Assembly (NCBI GenBank): GCA_001599815.1 | Contig: BCIA01000005.1 | Coordinates: 3,356,472 to 3,420,471, forward strand | Direction: 5' to 3' | Length of the DNA: 64,000 nucleotides | Source: Furcasterigmium furcatum | Lineage: Eukaryota; Ascomycota; Sordariomycetes; Glomerellales; Plectosphaerellaceae | In this document: positions 46,247 to 57,347 of the stretch, one piece after another | How positions within the stretch are numbered: position 1 is the stretch's first letter | How the letters are laid out: the number at the start of each line of letters is the position of its first letter | Notes under the pieces: generated by a model | The model's input: the letters and a program-made list of their open reading frames with translations, nothing else | What the model was told of the DNA's origin: nothing | Databases searched by the model: none | Program-made: the position numbers and the translations under genes

Positions 46247-47524
46247 TGAGTCTCAACGTGAAGTAGTAGAGGAATGAATGGATATGTAATTGGCAACAGA
46301 TCAAGCACGAAAAGACCAGTTCACGGCAGAGCTCGGGGCGAAGATGCATGGAACACCTGTTCTCCATGTTCAGATCATCTTGGGCATTCTCCCAGAGTAA
46401 TATAGTACCAGCTCCGGGGCGAGATAACCTCTTGGCTTCGACGACGCAAGGGAGCCCTTGACGGCATTGTATGAATGGAGGCCACAATGCCTCCGGTCGG
46501 GGTAAGCCACCATCGCCCCCCGCGACGCCCTGCCCGGCCGAAGCAAACAAAGAGACAAAGCAGTTAATCCAACATCCCTATTACTACATAACCAGGGGAA
46601 GGGCCGAACAAGGGAGAAGCCTGGAATCTGGAATAGTAAGTGTGCCGCTGACAGTGGAGCGCAATAACACTGCACAGACACGAACCCGTCGATGCATCGT
46701 GACCCGACTTGATGATGGGAGCTACCTCCAATACTTACCTTACCATAAACTTCAGCCACCAACGTGGCTTGCGGGCTTCTCTCGAGATTGATCGGCCACA
46801 ATTTATGACATTTCAACCTCTTTTAGGACTACTACCTTACATCGAATACCGTGACCGCTGTCGCACGGGCAGCCAGCTCGGCATGAAACAAAAATACCGA
46901 GCAAGACCGGACATACAACCGGCCAACTTCAAGACACAGCGCCCAGATCAGTGAGTCGGGCACCCGCAGCTGTTGGGATGAGACTTGCGAGCTGACTGCT
47001 CCTCTCACGGTAAAATATAGTGCTTGTCAGGTTGGGGGCGAGGGAGAAGTGCAGGTGAGGGGAGAGATTCTGAGTTCGACTAGACGGGGCGAAACCAGGG
47101 AATCGGCTTGGCCCGGTTCGGAGAGCTGATCGAAGTAAGTTGGTAAGCTCCCGGAGATGCGATCGATCGCCGTCATTCTCTCCAGTCGAATTAGACTCGG
47201 GGGAGGGGTTGAGAAACTGGCAGATTCGCGGGAGGCTCGGCAGGGGAGTAGAAGTATATCAGCTTCTCTCAAGTCGATACCTCCTTTGCACTCAAGAGAT
47301 AATTCCTAATGGAAAGAAGACTCTGAATTCACTCAATCTCTCCGCTATGGTCGGTGATTACCCCTGAAATCCATCCCAGCGCCCATGCACGCAGCTCATC
47401 CGGATGCGTAGTCTGCTCAAACTTCAAACATCAGCACCCTTGCCAATGGTGACGACTCTCCTCCCTTTCACCGCTTCTTCATTCTGACAGTCGTAATTAA
47501 ATTCAGGCCAGCCAAGCGAGAGCC
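46247..47524. other. Divergent region between the P450 pseudogene and catalase
   Basis: Holds the 5' flanks of both genes. The missing catalase start exon must lie in its right part; a candidate is ATG at 47347 with donor at 47354. No other gene or repeat was recognised. Confidence 0.4.
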
Positions 47525-49203
47525 CCGGCTCCGCGCAGCAGGTCCGGTATGGCAGCACCAACGGCGGCTTGGTCGTCCTCAGTGACGTCCAGCTTGTCGA
47601 GGTGCTCGCCCACTTCGCCCGTGAGCGTATCCCAGAGAGGTAAGACATCATATGAGTCTCTTCCCTCTAATTAGTTCTCGAACCGGTCTCAACTCTGGTC
47701 TGGGGTGTAGGAGTGTCCACGCAAAGGCCGCTGGCGCCATGGGCGAGTTCGAGGTCCTCGACGACGTCTCCGACCTGACCGATGCCAAGTTTCTGTCTCA
47801 GGTGGGCAAGAAGACCAAGATCCTCACGAGAATCTCCACGGTCGGGGGCGAGAAGGGCTCCAGTGACACAGTCCGCGATGTTCGTGGATGGGCGACCAAA
47901 TTCTACACGGAGGACGGCATCCAGGACTTCGTCTTCAATGATCTGCCCGTCTTCTTCATCCGCGACCCCATCAAGTTCCCTTCCATGAATAGGAGCCACA
48001 AGCGCCACCCCCGGACCAATGTCCCCGATAACACCATGTTCTGGGACTTCCATCTGAACAACCCCGAGGGCATTCATGCGCTGATGCACCTCTTCGGGCA
48101 ACGCGGCATCCCTGCGTCCCTGAGGCACATCAACGGCTTCAGCGTCCATACTTACACACTCAACAAGGCGGTAAGTGTCTTGCTATTTTTTTTTCACAGC
48201 GTCGCCGCTGACAGTGCCTACCTAGGATGGAAGCTATGTCTACGTCAAGTGGCACTTCAGGCCCGAGAAAGGCATCGAGACCATGGATGCAGACACGGCC
48301 CTCCGGCTGGCGGGCACCGAGCCTGACTATCACGTCAAGGACATCTTCAACGCCATCGAAAAGGGTGACTACCCTTCGTGGCTTGTCTGCATCCAAGTCA
48401 TGAAGCCCGAAGACGTCCGAGACGCCCCCATCGATATCTTCGACGACACTTACACCTGGCCTCACGAGAAGTATCCCCTGCGCCGTATCGGCCGCATGAC
48501 CCTAACTCGCAACGTCTGTTCCCTTGCCCCTTTTCTGTTACTAGTGCTCTGTTCGGACATCTTGACCGCTAACACCTTGCCGTGTACTATAGCCGAACAA
48601 CTACTTCCAAGACATCGAGCAAGCCTGCTTCTCGCCCTCCAACATGGTCCCGGGGATCGGCCCCTCGGCCGACCCGGTCCTCCAGGCCAGGATGTTCAGC
48701 TACCCAGACGCTCACCGCTACCGCGTCGGCCCCAACTACTTCCAGCTCCCCCCCAACAGGCCCATCAACACCGTCTACGCCCCCTACGTCCGCGACGGCC
48801 CGGGGACCATGAACGGCAACTACGGCGGCGATCCCGACTACGTCTTCTCGGAGCTGCGCCCCGTGTCCGTCAGCAAGCGAGTCACGGTGCCGACCCACGA
48901 GCAGTGGGACGGAAAGGTCGCCGCCGTCGCGACCTCGCTCACCGACAAGGACTTTGTCCAGGCCCGCGACCTCTGGCACATCATCGAGAACGAGAAGGGT
49001 GGAAAGGACCAGTTCCTCCACAACATCCTGCCCACGCTCTACGATATCCCTGACAAGCTGAAGAGTCAGGTCGTTGGTAAGTAACGTAAACAGGCTCAGA
49101 GCGCCCGGGCTCGACGCTGACAGGTGTTTTTGCTAGACTACTTTGGCCGGGTGGACGAGAACCTCAAGAAGCTACTCGAGCAGGGTCTCGCGCGTAAACG
49201 TTG
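47507..49203 (+). CDS. Heme catalase, 5' end unresolved
   Basis: Decomposes hydrogen peroxide. Supported exons: up to 47639, then 47711-48170, 48226-48513, 48593-49076, 49137-49203 (stop). The first visible exon encodes STNGGLVVLSDVQLVEVLAHF and ERIPER, then across intron 1 SVHAKAAGAMGEFEV with the catalytic His. Also present: STVGGEKGSSDTVRDVRG, FVFNDLPVFFIRDP, the proximal-heme region ARMFSYPDAHRYR with Tyr, and NMVPGIGPSADPVLQ. No ATG precedes the first exon in frame before a TAA at about 47494, so another 5' exon is needed; joining ATG at 47347 (MVG) to an acceptor at 47506 is one in-frame option. The ATG at 47652 lies inside intron 1. The residue aligned with the active-site Asn of canonical catalases is Asp (FND-LP). 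The tail ends LARKR, without PTS1. Confidence 0.82.
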
Positions 49204-49498
49204 AGAGGTTTCGAGGAGGAACAGATTGCCAGCTGTGGTCTTTGTATATTGATAGTGTTCCTGTGACGCCCATGGAGACTGCTGAGATGGAGCACAAATT
49301 GAACACCGACAGTCCTCCTTGCAGGCTGAAGGCAACTTGATTGAAAATAGCTTTAACCGAACTCTCATTGGCGACCTACGCCATGGATGCGAATGGACCA
49401 GATATCCTGAATATCAAGGCATAGGGTCATAGAAAAGATGGCCGGTCCAGGCATATTGCCATCCAGATACGTTACGCTTGAATCATCTCTGATTGAGC

Positions 49499-49653
49499 AA
49501 GAGGCCATCTTGATTTCTTTGAGTCAAGAAAGAATCCGGCTCGATTTCTTCAGATTAGGAGAGAGGCCATGTCAATTCCTTGAAGTTAAGAGAGAGGTCA
49601 TGTTAATTTCTTGAGCTTGAGAGAGAGGTTATCTCGATTTTCTATGGCTCGAC
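49499..49653. repeat. Degenerate tandem repeat, 31-bp period, about five copies
   Basis: GAGAGGCCAT-like unit starts recur at about 49499, 49561, 49592 and 49623 (spacings 62, 31, 31), with a diverged copy between the first two. Each unit continues with a TTGATTTCTTGA-like core. Differences between copies are mostly C/T and G/A. Confidence 0.75.
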
Positions 49654-49933
49654 CTGAGGTCTGCTGGTCGACATGGCCGTTCCGAGGGCGGCCATCCTGT
49701 CTGTAACGCCCTTGCAAGGGTCTACTACGTATTTTACAACGATGACAGGTACGAATGAACTTTCCCTCGTTTATGGAAAAGGAGTGCCGACCCCTTTTGG
49801 TGGCGACATACTTATACGGGCTTTCCACGTATAACAGCCGCGCGCGCGTATTCTCATCTCACCCCTTACATGAGCAACATCATTGACACGAAGTTATGGC
49901 AGGTTCTTGTTGGAACATTGGAGCACGCTGTGA

Positions 49934-50203
49934 ATACGCCATGACGAAACCGAAGCAGACGGCGCCGCCATTCTCCCGGGTCGACGACGAACCTCTGACA
50001 TTGACCTGCCCTCCATCGCACAAGCAGCCGAACCAATTTGATCCAATCTTGTCGCCATGGCGTATGCTGAGCGCGCCAGTGCTCGCGTCAGGGACCTCCT
50101 GTCTGGCATTCTAGCCATGCCCCCTTCGCCTTTCAGGCAGAGAACCCCGGGACCAGATGCGTCGGCTAGGCGAAGCTCGTCTCCGTGGAAGAGAATAGCT
50201 TAA
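49934..50203 (+). pseudogene. Possible ORF relic with one internal stop
   Basis: One plus-strand frame reads protein-like sequence (TSDIDLPSIAQAAEPI, a TGA at 50039-50041, then NLVAMAYAERASARVRDLL and PSPFRQRTPGPDASARR) up to TAA at 50201. The stop could derive from TGG. I do not recognise the family; the tail has an SP/TP-rich, Arg-rich look. It could also be chance. Confidence 0.25.
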
Positions 50204-51086
50204 GGAGTTTCAAGGTGTAGGTGCTCACTACGTAGGCTGACTCTCTCACAGACAATCCGTTCGAGAGGCCTCCTCGACAGAGCCACGCCGGAGTTAGTGG
50301 CATTCTGGGCGTGAGCTCCCTCTTCTTGAGCCACGACCGAGGCAAGTTTCCCCAGCCGAACTGACCATGTCTATCCCTAGATCCCCGCCGTTAATTCACT
50401 GGATATGTCCTGTACTTCAACCAGTGGATGGCACGTTCTCTGTCCTGCTCGTCTGGAGCCGTTAACGGGATGTGGGCTGATGTGCTTGATTTGCAGTCTC
50501 TCTTCTCGGCCATTCAAACGGCCGCCGATCTGAATGATTAGTTTCCGGAGATGTGTTCTAGTTCGGCGGAGAGGGATGAACTTTAACGTTCTAGAAGGGC
50601 CATGATGAGTCCGATGTCTGATTTCGAGACAATAGAATACTCTGGGTTTGAAGCGTCTAACGCGTTGGCTCGTTCAAGTTGTTTCTCGTTGACTTATGAT
50701 TCGGCACCACCACGTGGTTCATTATAGACGTATTCATCTTCAAGAAACTTGGCCGTCTGCGGCCCATCTAGGGAGCAGATGTGCATCGTGGCTTGCGCGA
50801 CTGTTGCACCATGCCCGACGAAAGTCAGTTCTCGATGTGGACCGTGCACGGATCACACACCGACCTCTCACCGCACCACGACCCAGCCTCAGCCTCACAC
50901 CGGGCTTACCTAAGCCGGAATTTTTCCATCAAGGACTCCAAGGCTGCTTCGAGCTCCCCATCAACAGCACGCGAACACCAACTCAAGGCGACCAATTCGA
51001 CGTACACCGAACCCCCCGCGCTCCCAGACCCATCAGACTCGCGATACAAGAAACCAGCAACTTTTCCCACCCCGACTTCACGCAAC

Positions 51087-51648
51087 ATGTCCGGCCGTGG
51101 AGGTGGTCGCGGAGGCGGCGGCGGCCGCAAGACCCTCTACCCCCCCATCAACTTCATCTTCGACTGCCTGCGGACCCGCGCCACGGTGCAAATATGGCTG
51201 TACGAGCAGATCGGCTTCAGGATCGAGGGAAAGATCAGGGTCAGTCCCCCCCCCCCCCCCCGCCCCCCCGCCGCCCACTTGAGCGTACCCCCCCCCCCCC
51301 CCCACCCCGCCCCCCTTCCCGACCACGTCCCCCCCTGCGCCCCCTGCCCCCTCCGCCAACCAGCACCCATGCCCCCCCCCCCCCCCCAAACGCACGCACC
51401 ATTGCCGGGTGATGGGTATGCTAACGCGCAGGGCAGGGATTCGACGAGTTCATGAACCTCGTCATCGAGGACGCCGTGGAGGTGAAGCAGATTACCAAGA
51501 CAAACAAGGACGAGACCAGGCGGCCGCTGGGTATGTTGCGCCGTTGCGCCTCCCCTCCATCCTGCCGCACATGCTGACTCTCGCGACAGGCCAGATCCTC
51601 CTCAAGGGCGACAATGTCTCCCTTATCCAGAACTCGTCGGCGGCATAG
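51087..51648 (+). CDS. SME1: Small nuclear ribonucleoprotein E (SmE)
   Basis: Member of the heteroheptameric Sm ring on spliceosomal U1, U2, U4 and U5 snRNAs. Exons 51087-51239, 51437-51530 and 51590-51648 give 101 residues. After a Gly/Arg-rich start (MSGRGGGRGGGGGRK) come the Sm1 motif (PPINFIFDCL, QIWLYEQIGFRIEGKIRGFD) and Sm2 (GQILLKGDNVSLIQ), aligning closely with human SmE; EFMNLVIEDAVEV is the Sm1 continuation in exon 2. Intron 1 (51240-51436) is exceptionally C-rich. The fungal protein has a longer basic N-terminus than the animal one. It is convergent with the folate gene, 122 bp apart. Confidence 0.95.
51240..51436 (+). repeat. Poly-C-rich intron of SME1
   Basis: A 197-nt intron with several runs of about 8-16 C separated by single other bases (51245-51390). 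The complementary strand is correspondingly G-rich. Confidence 0.85.
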
Positions 51649-51770
51649 GCGACCGGAAACGATGTCCTGCGTGGGGCCTACGGTGGCGGGAGACGGACAC
51701 GGGACGATGGACACAGAGCATGATACCACGGGATTTAACGACGCTGGAGGTGGGCGAGGGAGGGGGAGAG

Positions 51771-52586
51771 TTACGTGTCTAGTCTAGCACCATCCGAAGA
51801 CCTCTTGATTTCTCCGTTGCCCAAGATGACCCCGTCGAGGACCTTGTCGTGCGGCGCAACCGGCACGGGGGTCTCGAATCCCTCCGGCAGGAACTGTTCT
51901 GCCAGAGCCAGTCCGCACAGGATGGTGGGGTGCGCCTTTCCGTGGTCCAGCGTGTTTGTTCTGGCCAGGAGCCGCTTGATAAAGAAGTCATAGAATCCCT
52001 TGCCGTGGCCGAGACGCCTCAGGAGCCCAGTCTGAGGGTCGATGTCGAACGCGACCCCCGGCACGAGGATGAGGTCTAGAGGTGAATCCAGATGCGCAGG
52101 CTCCATGCTACTCCCCAATATCCGCTGCCTTTCGTGAACGGTAGCAGCGTCAATGCTGGGGATGCCCCATTTGTCCGGGCGCAGAGACTCGTAGTCCCGG
52201 AGGTCTCTCAGGCGCACCATATCCATGACCCTAGGTGGTGACTCTTCCGGCGGGAAGGGGGACTTGTGCAGGTAAGGGACGTAGACCTGCTTCCCTGACG
52301 CGAGAGCGTCGCGGACGATGGCGTCTGTCTGGACCTCGGCCGAGGGCATGGAGAGGAAGATGCTGATGCGCTGGGCATCTTCGTACGGCTTGAATGACTT
52401 CAACGTCTCAAACACCAAGCGGCCTATCCAGCGCGCTGTCAGTCATGCCTCTTCGGCAGTGCAAGGATTGGAGCGAGCTGAGTGGATCTGACTCTGAGTT
52501 GTGACGGAATCATGGCCGATCCCCGACAGCTTGGTCTTCATGAGAGACCTGAGCTGCTGCTTTGCAGCGATGAGTGAGGCGCCCAT
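51771..52586 (-). CDS. FAU1: 5-formyltetrahydrofolate cyclo-ligase
   Basis: ATP-dependent conversion of 5-formyl-THF to 5,10-methenyl-THF in one-carbon metabolism. Two exons, 52586-52493 and 52423-51771, give 248 residues. Exon 1 encodes MGASLIAAKQQLRSLMKTKL; the join restores TTQSRLVFETLKSFKPYED, typical of the family. Downstream are RISIFLSMPSAEVQT, VYVPYL, LDLILVPGVAFD and the ATP-binding LGHGKGFYDFF. A second acceptor at the CAG ending at 52434 would also keep frame but insert a few residues (TRWIG); the TAG acceptor at 52424 gives the better family match. It is divergent from the acyl-CoA synthetase across 2.6 kb. Confidence 0.9.
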
Positions 52587-55156
52587 GGTGACGTGGCTTT
52601 CGGGCAGAACAACACGAGGGTCTTGTTATTGTCAGAGTTGCCTGGAGCCCCGTGTTCCAAAACGAGACGGCTGGTCCAGGCTGCTATGATGGTATCGAAG
52701 CCATTCGCGGGAACGTCTCAATCAATATCACCGGCCCGCCCTAGCAGATCTCCGAAGAGTCATCCAAGAGTTCCCCACAGCCAAGGTGTGTCTCGGTGTA
52801 AGCCCCACAAAGATCGACCAGTGGGTGAGTTAGTTGTGCTCTCGGCAACCATCGCTCACGTGCGGCAAGACAAACTCAGGGGGATGCCGCATTTTCACAA
52901 GACATGTGCCATCAATTTGTAGTTGATGACGGCGTACATCACCTTGAGGGGTACGAAGGGCTGCGTGCCCTGGCTCCTGGGCAAAGCCACAATCTCCCGT
53001 CGCCCGTAGACACTTGATGCGATCGTGCCACCTGACGGTGCTTGCAAAGCGCCGAGAGCTGCCAGCAGGAGAATATTGGCGGATGCACCTGCTTCAGGTT
53101 GGTGGTTTGCCAACCAGCCCGTCTGGGTCCGGCTGCTGAGCGAATGAGCGACGATAAGCCATCGGCTGCCAAGGGCGCGGCATGCCACCCATGATGGCTG
53201 TCGTGACTTTGCCGCGGCCTGAATCGGGTTTAGCAGGCCCGGGATGTGGTAATTGGACTGCCTGGCGAAAGGCCTCATCCGCCCTCATGTGATTTCGCGA
53301 ATGGTAGCAGAGCCCCGACGGCGTGCAGTCTCGGGGCAGGCTGCAACCCGCCCCTCTCCCCCAGCTTTTTCCCTCGGCGATGAGCACGTATCGAGCAACC
53401 TCCGGCCGTAGGGCCCTTGTCAACAGCGCCTCTTTCTGGGGGACCGTCTCCAACGAGCCCCAGAAGATGGGGGATTCTGGCAACCAACTGGGTCACGAAG
53501 AGGGAGATGTCCGACGATCGATCGTATGTTTGGATTGGTCGACGATTTGGAATGATGCGCAACATGGCTCCCCGCCCGGACGTTGGTCGAGACCCCTGGT
53601 CTGACTCGGGCCTGGGCCAGGGCATCTGAATGGCCTGGCGGTTGCATTCGGTAAGTGCTCCTAGCGGCAGACGGCGGATTTGGGTATGCTACAGGTAAGG
53701 CCTCCTCTGGAAGGGCTTGATACGTACACACTTCTTCGCCTTCACATGGGAAGTTCTGCTCGCTGAACCGAGCTGAAGACCGACTCCCGAGTCCCCCCTG
53801 GGCATGCATGCTGCTTGCCGTCGGGTTCCCTAGGGATCAGGGATCCCAACAAATGCCGCGGGAAACTGGGTGAGTGAGAGCGACACTGATAGAGTTCTCA
53901 CCTACCTCCCGTGCTATCTACCCGCACAGAGGTACCTCGACGTCTCACCCACCCGCGTGCGCAGTCATCTGGGGATTGCTTGGGTCGCCTGGGAGGACCG
54001 GTCTGGCCTGGCGCGCGCCCAGGACACCAGAGCAAAAAGGGGCAAGACGCCAAGACGAGAGCTACAACGGGGTACAAGTAATTACATGTGAGGGAGAAAT
54101 GGCGGGCGGTGCCTTGTCTCATGCTGGTTGGTGTGGAAGACGGGCTGAACCATGAGGCTTCTGTTCCGAGTGCCCTGTGAGACGAGCCAACTGTTACATC
54201 GGACCAGATGGGAGGAAACACATGTTCGATGGCAAACGCTTGGAAAAGGGCAGCGATCCTGTGTCTCAGGAGCTGGCCCCTCTGGGTTAAGCCACCCGAC
54301 AGGGGTCTGGAGCTAGGTCCTGGGCTGCTGGGTTGTGCCTCCCCAGCAACGCTGCTGCGAGCCCTTCCAGCCTTCCTTCCTCAGGTACGTACCTACCTGC
54401 ATCCCGAGTAAGTGCATGTACAGAAGGCTTGGCTGTACTTGGACTGGCTGGGGGCTCACACGCCTCTCCAACCAAATGCAATGCGCTGGCGAGACGTCAT
54501 GACGCGTGAGATCATCCTGCCTTGAGTAGCATAGCAGACAAGAAATACGAAAATGTATTCTTCAGGCAAATAAAAGAGGTTCCTGGGGCGTTGGGTGGTG
54601 CTGTCGTTGATGTCAGAGGGCGCCGGGAGTGAGAGGGTAAGGTACAGGGCATCCTGCGGTACACGTACCTTCAACTCCTCGCATGTACCTGGTGGGGAAA
54701 GAGAACCCCAGCAACGTCACACGTCCCTTCCCCAATAGAGCAGGGGCAGGGAGGGAGCTTCAACGACGAAGCTCGAGCCAACAGAATGCCCATGTCTCCC
54801 CTCCTTCTTTTTACCTCCAGCCAGCAGCCCTGGACGGACCAGCGCGCCTACCTTATCCTTCCCGTCCCGCATCTTGTGCCTTGTGCCTCAAAAGTGCAAC
54901 AAGGTCCACCGGAAAAGGCCAAGAAACCCCAAGGACTCTGCCTGCCTTGCTGCCATAGACACATTCAAAACCTCCTCTCCCTGCCCTCCCCGGATTCCCC
55001 ATCCTCCTCCTCTCTCCCCCCCTCCCTCGCTTTCAACCACCATCGCCACTGAATCACCTCCAGTAGGCACCCCCCGCCGTCTTCACCCTCAACGCCGCCT
55101 CGAACCCTCCTGACACCCCTCCGCGACCTGATCGAACCGCTTCCACGACCGCCATC
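52587..55156. other. 2.6-kb divergent intergenic region
   Basis: Between the starts of FAU1 and the acyl-CoA synthetase. The last 150-200 bases before 55157 are strongly pyrimidine-rich, as in promoters of highly expressed fungal genes. A single CCTCGG occurs at 53372. No conserved ORF, tRNA or repeat was found in the remainder. Confidence 0.5.
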
Positions 55157-57347
55157 ATGACGAAGCCAGCTCTTCCCAAGATGCAGGCCAAGGGCCCCTT
55201 CTCGGTCACCCTGCCCGATGCGAAGCCCGTCGACGGCGAGACCATCCCGCGACGACTGCCCGCCTCCGTCCCCGACCTGGCCACCAAGCCCGGCGGCACC
55301 GTCTCCACAATCTACGAGCTCGTCAAGTACAGCGCCGCCAAGTATGGCAAGTCCAAGTGTGTCGGCTCCCGCAAGCTCGTCGACACCCACATCGAGACCA
55401 AGATGATTAAGAAGAAGGTCGATGGCGAGGAGCGCGAGGTTGAGAAGAAGTGGACCTACTTCGAGCTGAGCCCCTACGAGTACATCTCCTACGAGCAGTA
55501 CGGCCAGCTCACCCTCCAGATCGGTTCCGGTCTGCGCAAGCTGGGCCTTGCCGCTGGTGACCGCGTCCATCTCTTCGCCGCCACCAGCGCTCACTGGCTC
55601 GCCATGTCCCATGGCGCCGCCTCTCAGTCCCTCCCCATCGTCACCGCCTACGACACCCTCGGTGAAGAGGGCCTCAAGTACTCCATGGTCGCCACCAATG
55701 CCAAGGTCATCTTCCTTGACCCTCACCTGCTCCCTACCCTCGTCAACGTTCTCCATGACGCCAAGGACATCCAGCACGTCGTCTGGAACAACCAGAACCA
55801 GATCAACGACGAGCACGTCCAACTGCTCAAGTCCACTCACCCCCATGTCAGCATCCTGAGCTTCGAGGAGCTGCGCAAGCTCGGCGAGGAGAACCCCTTC
55901 GAGCCCACCCCTCCTGCCACCGAGGATCTCTGCTGCATCATGTACACCTCCGGCTCCACCGGAACTCCCAAGGGTGTGCCCATCAAGCACCGCCAGGTCT
56001 GCGCTGCGAGTGAGTTCGTCCTCTGTGAAATTTCGGGAACAGGTACTAATCAATCAACTCTGTAGTCGCTGGTGTTACCCCCATCATCGCGCCTCACATC
56101 CAGCCTGGTGACGGTCTGCTCGCTTACCTGCCTCTCGCTCACATTCTTGAGTACGTCTTCGAGAACGGCGCCATCTTCTGGGGTGCCGTTCTTGGTTACG
56201 GCAACCCCAAGACGCTGTCTGACAGCTCTGTCCGCAACTGCCTTGGCGACATTCGCGAGTTCAAGCCCTCCATCATGGTCGGTGTGCCGGCTGTCTGGGA
56301 GACCGTGAAGAAGGGCATCATCGCCAAGGTTAATGCCGGCAGCCCTGTCGTCAAGGCCATGTTCTGGAACGCTCTCTCTCTCAAGGCTACTATGATGAAT
56401 ATCGGCATCCCCGGCAGTGGAGTCCTCGATTCCGTGGTTTTCAAGAAGCTCAAGGAGGCTACCGGTGGCCGCATGAAGGTCTGCATGTCTGGCGGTGGTC
56501 CTATTGCCAAGGAGACGCAGCATTTCATCTCCATGGCCATTGCTCCCATGATTATCGGCTATGGTCTGACGGAAACCACCGCCATGGGCTGCCTGATGAA
56601 CCCGTACGAGTGGAATACCAACAACATGGGCGCCATGCCCGCGTCCGTCGAGATCAAGCTCGTCGATTTCCCGGATGCCGGCTACTTTGCGAAGAACAAG
56701 CCCAACGCCCAGGGCGAGGTCTGGATCCGTGGCCCTGCGGTCCTGAGCGAGTACTACCAAAACCCCGAGGAGACCAAGGCAGCCATCACCGAGGACGGCT
56801 GGTTCAAGACTGGTGATATCGGCGAGTTCGACAGCTCGGGTCACCTGAAGCTCATTGATCGCAAGAAGAACCTGGTCAAGACTCTGAACGGCGAGTACAT
56901 TGCTCTGGAGAAGCTCGAGTCCATCTACCGCGCCGCCCCCGTTGTCGCCAACATCTGCGTCTACGCCGAGACGACCAAGGCCAAGCCTATTGCGATCATC
57001 GTCCCGGCCGAGCCTGCTCTTCTCAGGCTTGCTGAGTCCATCGGCATCAGCGGCGGCACTCTGGAGGACCTTGTCCATGACAAGAAGATCAACAGCGCTG
57101 TCCTGAAGGAGATGCAGAACGCCGGCCGCGAGGGCGGACTCTCTGGCATTGAGATCATCGAGGGTGTTGTCCTGTCCGACGACGAGTGGACCCCCCAGAA
57201 CGTATGTTATCCATCACCCTGTACTGAAAGCCCGTCGTTGCTAACCTACTCTCTCAGGGTCTTGTCACGGCCGCCCAGAAGCTGCAGCGCAAGGTCATCC
57301 TTGAGAAGTACAAGGCTGAGGTCAAGAAGGCCTATGGCGATGCGTAG
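55157..57347 (+). CDS. FAA1: Long-chain fatty acyl-CoA synthetase (FAA1/FAA4 type)
   Basis: Activates long-chain fatty acids to acyl-CoA for lipid synthesis or beta-oxidation. Exons 55157-56009, 56066-57201 and 57258-57347 give 692 residues, close to yeast Faa1/Faa4. The AMP-binding motif YTSGSTGTPKGV is at about residues 262-273; LAYLPLAHILEYVFEN, the adenylation core IIGYGLTETTAMG, and GWFKTGDIGEFD with LIDRKKNLVKTLNGEYIALE (fatty-acid signature region) follow. The C-terminus VILEKYKAEVKKAYGDA lacks a PTS1, so cytosolic/ER or lipid-droplet location is more likely than peroxisomal. The start context is GCCATCATGA. Confidence 0.94.

Larger units (their letters stand above)
49204..51086. other. 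AT-richer intergenic region with decayed repeats
   Basis: Between catalase and SmE. It holds the 31-bp minisatellite at 49499-49653 and an interrupted open frame at 49934-50203. The rest shows no recognisable gene; composition is more AT-rich than the flanking coding DNA. Confidence 0.5.

Noticed and set aside
47652..47710. ATG at 47652 as catalase start (MSLFPL...)
   Set aside because: Lies inside the intron that separates ERIPER from SVHAKAAG; using it would lose conserved catalase N-terminal sequence.
54965..56053. 362-codon minus-strand ORF opposite FAA1
   Set aside because: Antisense shadow; plus strand has the acyl-CoA synthetase motifs.
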